The notes under the pieces were generated by a model that saw nothing but the letters and a program-made list of their open reading frames with translations, ran no database searches and had not been told where the DNA came from. Positions 1 to 6,245 of a stretch of DNA of 12,275 nucleotides are shown here, one piece after another. Each line of letters begins with the position of its first letter. Position 1 is the first letter of the stretch. The position numbers and the translations under genes were made by a program. The stretch spans positions 1 through 12,275 of the forward strand of contig JAEYWQ010000210.1 of the NCBI GenBank assembly GCA_023428885.1, given 5' to 3'. The stretch is from Bacillota bacterium. GTDB taxonomy: Bacteria > Bacillota > Clostridia > Lachnospirales > Lachnospiraceae.

Positions 1-786
1 GCTAATGATCTGGTCAAAGGACTGTTCATAGACATTTCCAAGTGCTATGCTTCCTTCACTATCCAGACAGCAAGGAACCACGGTTCCATCAACCAAGATA
101 CCAATCTGATCTCTTAAACCATAGCAAAAGATCTTCTCCTCTTTCATTTGCTTGTCCCATCCAGGCCAATCAAATTTTTGAGCCATGTTTAGATACACCT
201 GATCAGTTATTTTTAATTGCATCGTATTCTTAAGAAGATCACTTAAGTCTTCCTTCATTCCAAGTCGCTGTTCAATTAACTGTACTATCTTCGAATTCTC
301 TAAATTTGCACCAGTTAACTCATTCGCTGTATTGTCCATATTCCACAGACGAATACTGGATATAATCTTAGTGCTATTCTTTGCATGAAGGACAAAATCA
401 AGTACCTGATTCACATACTCCGTTAATGTGATCTCGTTATCATTTGCCTCAAAGCTATGCAATGAGATATTAACTTGTCTTAATGCGCTGGAATCTAATA
501 GTAATTTTTCATGCTTTGAAAGTAGAGTCCCATTGGTGGTGAGATTAACCTTTAATCTCTCCTCATCTGCTGCAGCCAAAAGTTCAGACAGCATCGGATG
601 TAAGAGCGGCTCCCCCATTATGTGCAGATAGATATAATCAGTATATGGTTTTATACTCTTTAAGATATATCTAAACTGTTCAATGCTAATAAACTTAAGG
701 GGACGACTTGTCTTTGGACAAAACTCGCAACTTAAATTACAACAATTAGTAATCTCTATATATACTTTTTTAAAACGTTTTTTCAT
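1..786 (-). CDS. Radical SAM/SPASM domain protein (C-terminus cut by window edge)
   Basis: The minus-strand frame is open from an ATG at 786-784 to the window edge, giving 262 visible residues. Near the N-terminus is CNLSCEFC, the CX3CX2C motif (Cys16, Cys20, Cys23) that binds the radical SAM 4Fe-4S cluster and cleaves S-adenosylmethionine. An HIMGEPLLHP segment, typical of the family, follows. Near the visible end, Cys221 and the pair Cys239-Cys240 sit in a GILVDGTVVPCCLD...GSIALGNV context, as in SPASM domains that carry auxiliary Fe-S clusters. The start is supported by an AGAAAGG ribosome binding site about 5 bases upstream and a promoter-like pair at 820-848. SPASM enzymes modify peptides or proteins, but some act on small molecules. 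No precursor peptide or partner is visible next to it, so the substrate is unknown. The enzyme class is secure; the role is open. Confidence 0.93.
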   Translation of the reverse strand, partial: MKKRFKKVYIEITNCCNLSCEFCPKTSRPLKFISIEQFRYILKSIKPYTDYIYLHIMGEPLLHPMLSELLAAADEERLKVNLTTNGTLLSKHEKLLLDSSALRQVNISLHSFEANDNEITLTEYVNQVLDFVLHAKNSTKIISSIRLWNMDNTANELTGANLENSKIVQLIEQRLGMKEDLSDLLKNTMQLKITDQVYLNMAQKFDWPGWDKQMKEEKIFCYGLRDQIGILVDGTVVPCCLDSEGSIALGNVYEQSFDQIIS

Positions 787-819
787 AATATCCTTTCTAC
801 GCTTTACCTTCCCGATCAA

Positions 820-848
820 AGTATATCATGAATCACCTGTCTTGAAAA
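820..848 (-). promoter_or_regulatory. Sigma-A-like extended -10 promoter for the radical SAM gene
   Basis: On the minus strand, TTTTCA (848-843; 4 of 6 to TTGACA) is followed after exactly 17 bases by TATACT (825-820; 5 of 6 to TATAAT). A TG dinucleotide one base before the -10 makes it an extended -10. The start codon lies about 33 bases downstream. This suggests the radical SAM gene has its own promoter, although no terminator is visible after the upstream GH3 gene and read-through remains possible. Confidence 0.5.
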
Positions 849-889
849 GCATACTATTCTGCTATTTCCCCACTCTTAACCAATGACGA

Positions 890-3745
890 TTACACCAATT
901 GAAGCTCTGTCAGCTTAATATTACCTTCGATTTGGACTTTCAATTCAAAAGCTTTTTCATTAGTTATTTCATGCTGTAATGGTAAACTAAAGAGTTCAAA
1001 GTCAGCGGTTGCTTCTACCTTTCCTTCTCCAACAAACTTATCCTCTACATAACAACGTAGCTTTCCTGTTTCCATGGCCTTAAGTTCAACACCTAAAAAT
1101 AAGCTATTCTTATCAACTATACAGTTTTGATATATCAACACACCATCTTGTCCTAAATCCTTCACACACACTGCTGTTTTTCCAATTGGGCCACGGTGAA
1201 GATAGATATTCTCGTAATCATCGTAATGATCGGCTTTGATTTTATGATTAAGATTTCGATATCCAGCTGTCTCCCCTTCAATGATCAGTAATTTACTATC
1301 ACGAATATCCAAACTAGAGGATGCTACCATGATTTCGTACTCTCCATCTGCCACAAGCTTTCTTTCAGCGATAGTATCATAATATGCCAGTTCAGAAATT
1401 GCGATCTCAAAGCTTACTCTCTGTGTCTGCTTCGCTTTCACCATAATTCGTTGAAAAGCACATAATTTCTTAATTGGAGTCTTAACTCTAGCATTTCTTA
1501 TACGATAATAAACCTGAATTACCTCCTCTGCATCAAAATCACTTAAGTTACGAATAAGAGCAGAAACTTTAAGCTGTTGTTGATCTTTTTCAACGTTAAG
1601 CTCATCATACTCAAACCTAGCGTAGCTTAACCCATAGCCAAAGGGATAGAGAACCTCCTCCTTAAAATACTGATATGTTCTTTCCTTTTTTATAATGTCA
1701 TAGTCATTGATATCTGTTAATTGATTATCATTTTGATACCAAGTCATATTCAATCTACCAGCTGGCGACTCCTCCCCAGATATAATTGCAGCAATTGCAT
1801 TACCAAGCTCTTGATTGCCAGAAGCAGTCATTATAATAGCTTTCATGTGTTCTTTTGCCCAAGTAATCTGATAAGGATAGTTGCTGATTAAAACCAATAC
1901 TGTGTTCGGATTTGCCTGATAAACTGCTCTCATCAATTCTTCTTGCATCGGAGGCAACATGATACTGCTGCGGTCCACTTCTTCCTTGGCATTTATCATT
2001 GGATTACAACCTACTACTAAGATAGCTCGGTCAGCCTTCTTTGCTAAATCACAGGCTTTTTTCACTCCATCCTCTATTAGTTCCATGGTGAATAAGGTCT
2101 TTTTGCCCTTGCTTAAGTCAGATTCAGATGCAATCGCAATGTAGCCTTCTTCATCCACATACAAGGGACGATCCTTCCAATTGAGTAAGTAGCAGCTACT
2201 GCCTTCTGAGTTAACCTGAAAGGAAAACTCCTCCTTCTCCATCTGAATATCAAAGGCTTCTTTGACAAACCAACCAAATGCTTCCTTACTGCTAGCTGTC
2301 ACATACTTCTTCTCTTCATCACCACGTAATAACATATGATTTGAAGTAGCCTCTAGTGTACTGCTTCCAAAACCCCAATCATTTAGAAGAAAGATTTCAG
2401 CCATTGACTCATCAGCTACCTTTAGGCGAAGATCCTGTGTTAGGGTTAGATAGCCAGCTTCACAACCTAGTTTAATCGACATAAGTCCTGGCTCAGTACC
2501 AAGATATTGATCTTTATAACAATTCTTAATTCCTTGGCTGACCGTTACATGATAAGGTGGAATACCAGAATACCAATCCTTATACCATACATCTGCGAGA
2601 GGACCAACAAGAGCAATCGTTTCTTTTTTCTTAGCCTGTATTGGTAATATCCCGTCATTTTTTAATAAGATAGTAGCCTTTTTACCACACTCCAAGGCCA
2701 ATTCTTGATGTTTTCTACAATTTAATAAGTCTTCCTTGGTATTTGCATAGGGACCTCCATCTGAGTCAAACACACCAAGCTTTATTTTTGTTTGAAAGGA
2801 GTGATAAAGAGCACGATCGATATCCTGTATAGTAATCCATCCCTTCTCATATGCCTCCTTAGCTGCATGGGCTACCAGATCCATATCATCAGTAAAGCAA
2901 TCAATTCCTGCTTTCAAGCCGTCAGCGATGGTTTGGGCATGGGTATCACAATAATGATGTTCGGTCACATTCTGAACCATATCCCCACCATCACAAACTA
3001 CATGGCCTCCTAACTTCCAATCGTCTTTGGCTATGGTTTGTATCTCTGGATTTACAATGGCTGGAATTCCGTTAATCTCATTGTATGCGGTCATGATTCC
3101 TTCCGCCTTCCCTTCCATTACTGCATAACGAAATGGCTCCAAGTAATATTCCTGCTTATTTCTTGGATCTATACTGGAGCTTGTTCTGACACGATCAGTT
3201 TCTACATTATTGGCATAAAAGTGCTTTAAAGTTGCAGCGCAACGTAACTTATCATTCAGATCTCCTTGCATACCTTTGATATAAGCAGAAGCCATCATGC
3301 CAGTAAGATAAGGATCTTCTCCATAAGCTTCTTCCGTTCTGCCCCATCTTGGATCTCTCTCCATGTCAACCGTCGGTGCCCATCGGCTAAGCCCACCAAG
3401 CCTTCCTTCTTTTTCATAGAGGATTCTAGCTTCTGTGCCAACTGCTTCTCCGACTCTGGTGATTAGTTCTGTATCCCAGGTAGCGCTCATTCCAATCGGT
3501 TGGGTAAAGGTGGTGGTAGGTTGAGCAACTCCTGCATTGAAGGCCTGGTCATGTCTTGCCTCGATTCCATGAGCTGCTTCACCACCAAAGAAAAATCTTC
3601 GGATCCCTAAGCGTTCTACATCAATGCAAGCAGTAGAAAGAAAATAAAATTTTTCTTCTATAGTAAGCTCTGATAAGGCATAATTAGTTCGTTCCTCCAT
3701 TGATTTTGTGCTATCCCATAGGGGTGTATTTAAATATTCGTTCAT
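890..3745 (-). CDS. Glycoside hydrolase family 3 (beta-glucosidase/beta-xylosidase type) with internal insert and CBM6-like C-terminus
   Basis: GH3 enzymes remove terminal beta-linked sugars by a retaining mechanism. The N-terminal TIM barrel shows APTVDMERDPRWGRTEEAYGEDP, the KHF substrate-binding pair (LKHFYANN) and HVVCDGGDM, where Asp252 is the expected nucleophile. The alpha/beta sandwich domain begins near residue 350. Glu588/589 in the EEVDRSSIMLPPMQ segment is the likely acid/base. About 115 residues (roughly 427-540) are inserted inside the sandwich domain; their short beta-like repeats resemble a fascin/beta-trefoil insert (tentative). A fibronectin-III-like domain follows (about 700-815), opened by YPFGYGLSYA. 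The last 130 residues read like a CBM6 jelly roll. There is no signal peptide, so it probably acts in the cytoplasm on imported oligosaccharides. The start has AAGGAG 7 bases upstream. At 951 residues it is longer than a minimal GH3. Family is secure; sugar specificity cannot be read, though the xylosidase/glucosidase branch is most likely. Confidence 0.95.
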   Translation of the reverse strand: MNEYLNTPLWDSTKSMEERTNYALSELTIEEKFYFLSTACIDVERLGIRRFFFGGEAAHGIEARHDQAFNAGVAQPTTTFTQPIGMSATWDTELITRVGEAVGTEARILYEKEGRLGGLSRWAPTVDMERDPRWGRTEEAYGEDPYLTGMMASAYIKGMQGDLNDKLRCAATLKHFYANNVETDRVRTSSSIDPRNKQEYYLEPFRYAVMEGKAEGIMTAYNEINGIPAIVNPEIQTIAKDDWKLGGHVVCDGGDMVQNVTEHHYCDTHAQTIADGLKAGIDCFTDDMDLVAHAAKEAYEKGWITIQDIDRALYHSFQTKIKLGVFDSDGGPYANTKEDLLNCRKHQELALECGKKATILLKNDGILPIQAKKKETIALVGPLADVWYKDWYSGIPPYHVTVSQGIKNCYKDQYLGTEPGLMSIKLGCEAGYLTLTQDLRLKVADESMAEIFLLNDWGFGSSTLEATSNHMLLRGDEEKKYVTASSKEAFGWFVKEAFDIQMEKEEFSFQVNSEGSSCYLLNWKDRPLYVDEEGYIAIASESDLSKGKKTLFTMELIEDGVKKACDLAKKADRAILVVGCNPMINAKEEVDRSSIMLPPMQEELMRAVYQANPNTVLVLISNYPYQITWAKEHMKAIIMTASGNQELGNAIAAIISGEESPAGRLNMTWYQNDNQLTDINDYDIIKKERTYQYFKEEVLYPFGYGLSYARFEYDELNVEKDQQQLKVSALIRNLSDFDAEEVIQVYYRIRNARVKTPIKKLCAFQRIMVKAKQTQRVSFEIAISELAYYDTIAERKLVADGEYEIMVASSSLDIRDSKLLIIEGETAGYRNLNHKIKADHYDDYENIYLHRGPIGKTAVCVKDLGQDGVLIYQNCIVDKNSLFLGVELKAMETGKLRCYVEDKFVGEGKVEATADFELFSLPLQHEITNEKAFELKVQIEGNIKLTELQLV

Positions 3746-3797
3746 CTTATGTCTCCTTGTTTTGATATTGTTAGCTATCTTTGCTTTTGCTAAAATT

Positions 3798-3835
3798 TTT
3801 CTTAGATTAACTTATTTCTTAGATTAACTTATTTC
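3798..3835. repeat. 17-bp tandem repeat (2.2 copies) upstream of GH3
   Basis: Two perfect adjacent 17-bp copies, GAAATAAGTTAATCTAA read on the minus strand, plus a 4-base partial third copy lie in the 120-base gap between the DNA glycosylase gene and GH3, about 53-90 bases before the GH3 start codon. A 17-bp period puts equivalent bases about 1.6 helical turns apart. It could be a duplicated operator or simple replication slippage; the sequence does not decide. No good sigma-A promoter was found in this gap. Confidence 0.85.
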
Positions 3836-3865
3836 ATATGTTACCTTTTCTTTGTCTCTCCTACT

Positions 3866-4366
3866 TTATTTCAAATGATCTTTGATCACTTGCCACTCTT
3901 GAACTAATCGTTCTAAGGAAAAGCTCGCATTAGCTGGACTTGTAGAAGGTAAAGCAATGGCCTTTTGATTCGTCAATTTCTCGCTATATTTACGATACAA
4001 TTTTTCAGCTGTTCTACCATTGACATAGATTTGTTTAATTTTGCAAGAATTCATGATAGTTGATAAATTTGCTACTTCCACATTCTTAATACTGCTGTCA
4101 CTGGACCCAACGATATCACAGCTTTGAATCACATCCCATATAGCAATCTGATGCTTTTTTAGAAAGGCTTTTTTCTCTATGATCGTTTGTGGAACTTTCT
4201 CTTTAAGCACAGCAGCTAATACCTTCCAAAAGCGATTCTGAGGATGTCCATAATAAAAGGATAGCTCTCTTGACTTAGCTGATGGAAAGCTTCCCAGAAT
4301 TAGGATTTTAGAATCTATATGATACTCAGGTGCAAACTCATGCTCCAAATGTTGATATTCACCCAT
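3866..4366 (-). CDS. DNA glycosylase, hypoxanthine/uracil type (UDG superfamily family 6-like)
   Basis: About 166 residues matching the small hypoxanthine-DNA glycosylases (HDG, UDG superfamily family 6), which excise deaminated bases as the first step of base excision repair. The motifs are ILILGSFPSAKSRE near the N-terminus, FYYGHPQNRFW (its Asn corresponds, as I recall, to the residue reported as catalytic in this family), IWDVIQSCDIVGSSDSSIKN in the middle, and LPSTSPAN near the C-terminus. Two starts are possible. The first ATG (4378) has only a weak AAGAG upstream. The ATG at 4366 has GGAG at 4376-4373 with a 6-base spacer and still leaves the whole conserved domain intact, so I prefer it. 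The gene is cytoplasmic and functionally unrelated to its carbohydrate neighbours. GH3 starts 120 bases downstream on the same strand and could be co-transcribed. The superfamily call is strong; the exact damaged-base preference is inferred. Confidence 0.9.
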   Translation of the reverse strand: MGEYQHLEHEFAPEYHIDSKILILGSFPSAKSRELSFYYGHPQNRFWKVLAAVLKEKVPQTIIEKKAFLKKHQIAIWDVIQSCDIVGSSDSSIKNVEVANLSTIMNSCKIKQIYVNGRTAEKLYRKYSEKLTNQKAIALPSTSPANASFSLERLVQEWQVIKDHLK

Positions 4367-4460
4367 ACAATTCTCCATTGTCTCTTACATCTAGTTCTCA
4401 ATTTTAACATCCTACATTAGCTAAATTACCTTAATTTTATTATGTTCCACATTAAGTTTA

Positions 4461-4489
4461 ATTATAAAACAAATTAACCCTATTTTCTA
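4461..4489 (-). promoter_or_regulatory. Candidate sigma-A promoter for the DNA glycosylase gene
   Basis: On the minus strand, TAGAAA (4489-4484; 4 of 6) and a perfect TATAAT (4466-4461) are separated by 17 bases. Transcription would begin near 4453, leaving a leader of about 85-90 bases. The region is very AT-rich, so a chance match is possible. Confidence 0.4.
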
Positions 4490-4540
4490 CATCTATTTAA
4501 GAAAACACGATATTCATATCTACAATTTTGCTATAAAATC

Positions 4541-4596
4541 TAAGGTACTTTATCATGAATAGAATTACCATGTTCGTAAATAATAACAGTACCTTA
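4541..4596 (+). promoter_or_regulatory. Perfect 9-bp inverted repeat in the leader of the small acidic protein gene
   Basis: TAAGGTACT (4541-4549) and AGTACCTTA (4588-4596) are exact reverse complements separated by 38 bases. They lie 40-95 bases before the start codon at 4636. In RNA this would form a 9-bp stem with a large AT-rich loop; in DNA it could be a dyad operator. No U-tract follows directly, so it is not a simple terminator. Confidence 0.45.
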
Positions 4597-4635
4597 TGCA
4601 AAAACATATATATCATAAAGAAAGGATATCTAATA

Positions 4636-4827
4636 ATGGATAATATGAAAAATAACAAAGGTACACCAACAAAAGTTACAAGTAACATAACAGACGGAAT
4701 TAATTTAGACTATGATTTTAATATCGATTATGGTGATGGTGATATACCAAACGTTGATAAGCCAAGATCCTCCAATTCAGTGAAACCAGATGATGTTCCA
4801 CGAAGAGATGGACCTGGTGGAGAATAG
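4636..4827 (+). CDS. Small acidic protein ending in RRDGPGGE, function unknown
   Basis: A 63-residue frame starting at the ATG at 4636, supported by GAAAGGA (4620-4626) 9 bases upstream. The same frame is open back to an ATG at 4555, but that start has no ribosome binding site and would run through the inverted repeat, so the short form is preferred. The protein has no cysteine, tryptophan, signal peptide or membrane segment. It holds 11 Asp and 1 Glu against 8 Lys/Arg, is rich in Asn and Gly, and has an alternating D/aromatic stretch (LDYDFNIDYGDGDIP) before a proline- and charge-rich tail, KPDDVPRRDGPGGE. It is probably disordered. It is the only short plus-strand frame in this gap with good translation signals, and a strong hairpin follows 15 bases after the stop, so it looks like a real single-gene unit. 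I do not recognise the family. A precursor or signalling peptide is one possibility, without direct evidence. Confidence 0.6.
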   Translation: MDNMKNNKGTPTKVTSNITDGINLDYDFNIDYGDGDIPNVDKPRSSNSVKPDDVPRRDGPGGE

Positions 4828-4842
4828 AATATATTAGGTGAG

Positions 4843-4927
4843 AAAAACAAGGAGCTACTTTGAATGCCAAGACCAAACACAAAGTCCATGTATTTGTCTT
4901 TTGCACACAAAGTAGCTCCTTGTTTTT
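4843..4927 (+). terminator. Very long hairpin after the small acidic protein gene, probable terminator
   Basis: AAAAACAAGGAGCTACTTTG (4843-4862) pairs perfectly over 20 bases with 4908-4927, ending in a run of six T. The 45-base loop contains a second pairing, AAGACCAAA with TTTGTCTT (8 bp with one bulged C), so the structure is a nested hairpin. The A-run before and T-run after mean it can terminate transcripts from either direction. The nearest minus-strand gene begins its coding 460 bases to the right and stops at 5008, about 80 bases upstream of this hairpin on that strand, so it may serve both genes. Confidence 0.75.
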
Positions 4928-5007
4928 TCAACAGTATACTTAAAGAAATATATTCTACCCTGGGTGATGACGCTTCCTAAGTCCCCTTGGGATCATCTTC
5001 TTTCATG

Positions 5008-5388
5008 TTAGTAAAGTCTAGTTATATGTTGACAATGAACATAAACGTTTTGTATCTTTTTCGCTTCTGATCCAATTGGTGTTTTTATCACCGGTTGTGT
5101 CTCTGATGGCGTCACATATAGTTTAAAAGCGATGGCATCCTGCCCCACCCTCATATTTGATATATTCTTGTATTTAATTCCTCTTCGCTCTATATTCAGA
5201 TAATTAAAAACAATATCCTCCAAGTCATAACCAGCAAAGCATAATACAATATCTTCTTCATCATGCATTTCAATAATTGCTTTTGCCTCCTCAAAGCTTA
5301 ATCCACTACAACGGAATTCTCCTTCGTTCATGATAGACATTACATTTCTATTGTCCACTAAGAGCAATGGTAGATCTGTTTTTTTCAT
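5008..5388 (-). CDS. Small protein, possible distant DUF1874 (STIV B116/AcrIII-1 fold) relative
   Basis: A 126-residue protein. The ATG at 5388 is chosen because GAGG (5397-5394) lies 5 bases upstream; the in-frame ATG at 5406 has no ribosome binding site. No signal peptide or membrane segment is seen. The layout resembles DUF1874 proteins: an N-terminal strand (LPLLLVDN), a short GEFRCSGLSFEEAKAII segment, a central EEDIVLCFAGYDLEDIVFNY stretch, a GIKYKNISNMRVGQDAIAFKL strand pair (compare the N-R and G/D-x-A-x-F-x-L region of the family), and a strand-rich C-terminus. The AcrIII-1 ring nucleases of this fold carry a catalytic His in a GH[DE] motif. Here the equivalent position appears to be AGYD, with Tyr in place of His, so ring-nuclease activity is not expected. 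The family link is my reading of pattern only. It is probably transcribed from the candidate promoter at 5446-5473, divergently from the gene at 5620. Confidence 0.75.
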   Translation of the reverse strand: MKKTDLPLLLVDNRNVMSIMNEGEFRCSGLSFEEAKAIIEMHDEEDIVLCFAGYDLEDIVFNYLNIERRGIKYKNISNMRVGQDAIAFKLYVTPSETQPVIKTPIGSEAKKIQNVYVHCQHITRLY

Positions 5389-5445
5389 AATAACCTCATT
5401 TTCCATATAATTAATTTATCTTATGAAGGACAAATTCGTGTTAGT

Positions 5446-5473
5446 ACTATAGTTTGATGATGTAACAGTTAAA
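5446..5473 (-). promoter_or_regulatory. Candidate promoter for the DUF1874-like gene
   Basis: On the minus strand, TTTAAC (5473-5468; 3 of 6) and TATAGT (5451-5446; 5 of 6) are separated by 16 bases. Just upstream, a perfect TTGACA occurs at 5492-5487 but has no good -10 at 16-18 bases. The promoter assignment is therefore tentative. The region is shared with the divergent gene starting at 5620. Confidence 0.35.
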
Positions 5474-5518
5474 CCTACAATCATACTGTCAAAATTTTCA
5501 GCGTCATTTATAGATATT

Positions 5519-5545
5519 TTGCTAAATCATAAATTGTGTTATAAT
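5519..5545 (+). promoter_or_regulatory. Extended -10 promoter for the 183-residue protein gene
   Basis: A perfect TATAAT at 5540-5545 is preceded by TG at 5537-5538, forming an extended -10 (TGTTATAAT). TTGCTA at 5519-5524 could be the -35 but at a short 15-base spacing; extended -10 promoters tolerate a weak -35. The start codon is 75 bases downstream, giving a leader of about 65-70 bases. Confidence 0.55.
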
Positions 5546-5619
5546 ATGATTAAATTACACTCCCTATGCAGCATATTACAATATATCTGCAAATACAAAG
5601 ATAAAGGAAGCGAAGAATC

Positions 5620-6171
5620 ATGTATCAATGGAAAAACGATAATATCAATGGTCAATATGAGATGCAGAAAATGGTAGCTAAAAATAATAAGCTTTATCAT
5701 TTCACGGAAGAAGAGTTATCACAAACAACTTTAAAGTCAAAACAATTTACCTCAATTCATGATCCAAAAATTCAACGGTTACTAGAGCTAGCCTATGTTC
5801 TTGGCACTCTGAATGGCTTACAGCTTGCTGATACTCATGCTGATAGTGCTCCTCAACAAGTATCCAAACAAACCAACACTATCCAAAAGGTTCTTGTACA
5901 AGTCCCTGTATCCGAGGAAAAGCTATACTTTATTGCCTGTAAGGTAAGAAATAAACAGGATAAGACACATTATACAACATTAACCTTAAAAGCTTATGAT
6001 GAAAAAGAGGCTGAATCCAGAGCATCCTCTGAGTTTGCATTAAAAGGCCAAACTCTAATACAAAGTAAGGTACTCAAATCTTACCCTACTGATACCATGC
6101 AGTTTCAGTTTGGAATAGGGATGAAGGAAATGAATGAGTTAACCGAGCTGGGTAGAAAATATCTAAAATAG
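5620..6171 (+). CDS. Hypothetical protein, 183 residues
   Basis: The ATG at 5620 is preceded by AAAGGAAG with a spacer of about 9-10 bases and by an extended -10 promoter. No signal peptide, membrane segment or catalytic motif is visible, so the protein is probably cytoplasmic. Two parts can be seen. Residues 1-75 are hydrophilic then helical (FTEEELSQTT..., IQRLLELAYVLGTLNGLQLA). A Gln/Thr/Ser-rich linker covers about 75-88. A compact alpha/beta domain follows (about 88-165) with strands KVLVQVPV and KLYFIACKV, a YTTLTLKAYDEKEAESRA strand-helix step and IQSKVLKSYP. The AYDEKEAESRA pattern, a strand followed by a DE-x-EAE helix, is common in small alpha/beta modules but is not diagnostic. It is transcribed alone, convergent with the esterase-deacetylase gene and separated from it by a hairpin. 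I do not recognise the family. Confidence 0.8.
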   Translation: MYQWKNDNINGQYEMQKMVAKNNKLYHFTEEELSQTTLKSKQFTSIHDPKIQRLLELAYVLGTLNGLQLADTHADSAPQQVSKQTNTIQKVLVQVPVSEEKLYFIACKVRNKQDKTHYTTLTLKAYDEKEAESRASSEFALKGQTLIQSKVLKSYPTDTMQFQFGIGMKEMNELTELGRKYLK

Positions 6172-6193
6172 AATATGGCTGTCTTTTACCAAG

Positions 6194-6238
6194 GGAGGGG
6201 GCTATTGTCACACTAGTTATGTGACAACAGTCCCCTCC
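6194..6238 (+). terminator. Hairpin terminator between convergent genes
   Basis: An 18-bp stem pairs 6194-6211 (GGAGGGGG...TTGTCAC) with 6221-6238 (GTGACAA...CCCCTCC). It has one A-C mismatch, one G-U pair and a 9-base loop, and is followed by a T-rich stretch (TCTTCTTTTAG). It lies 22 bases after the plus-strand stop at 6171 and 8 bases beyond the minus-strand stop at 6246, so it probably ends both transcripts. The U-tract is better on the plus strand. Confidence 0.8.
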
Positions 6239-6245
6239 TCTTCTT

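Noticed and set aside
42..886. Short plus-strand open frames (42-233, 428-631, 683-886)
   Set aside because: They lie opposite the radical SAM gene or in its upstream region, have no convincing ribosome binding sites and give low-complexity translations; the minus-strand protein explains the region.
1959..3466. Several 60-75 residue plus-strand frames opposite GH3
   Set aside because: They are antisense to a well-supported enzyme, lack translation signals and show no recognisable domains.
4497..4931. Minus-strand frames at 4497-4688, 4718-4906 and 4728-4931
   Set aside because: They overlap the small plus-strand gene or its hairpin, have no good ribosome binding sites and read as translations of AT-rich spacer or stem sequence.
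5487..5492. Perfect TTGACA on the minus strand upstream of the B116-like gene as its -35 box
   Set aside because: No hexamer resembling TATAAT occurs 16-18 bases downstream; the TATAGT-based candidate at 5446-5473 fits better.
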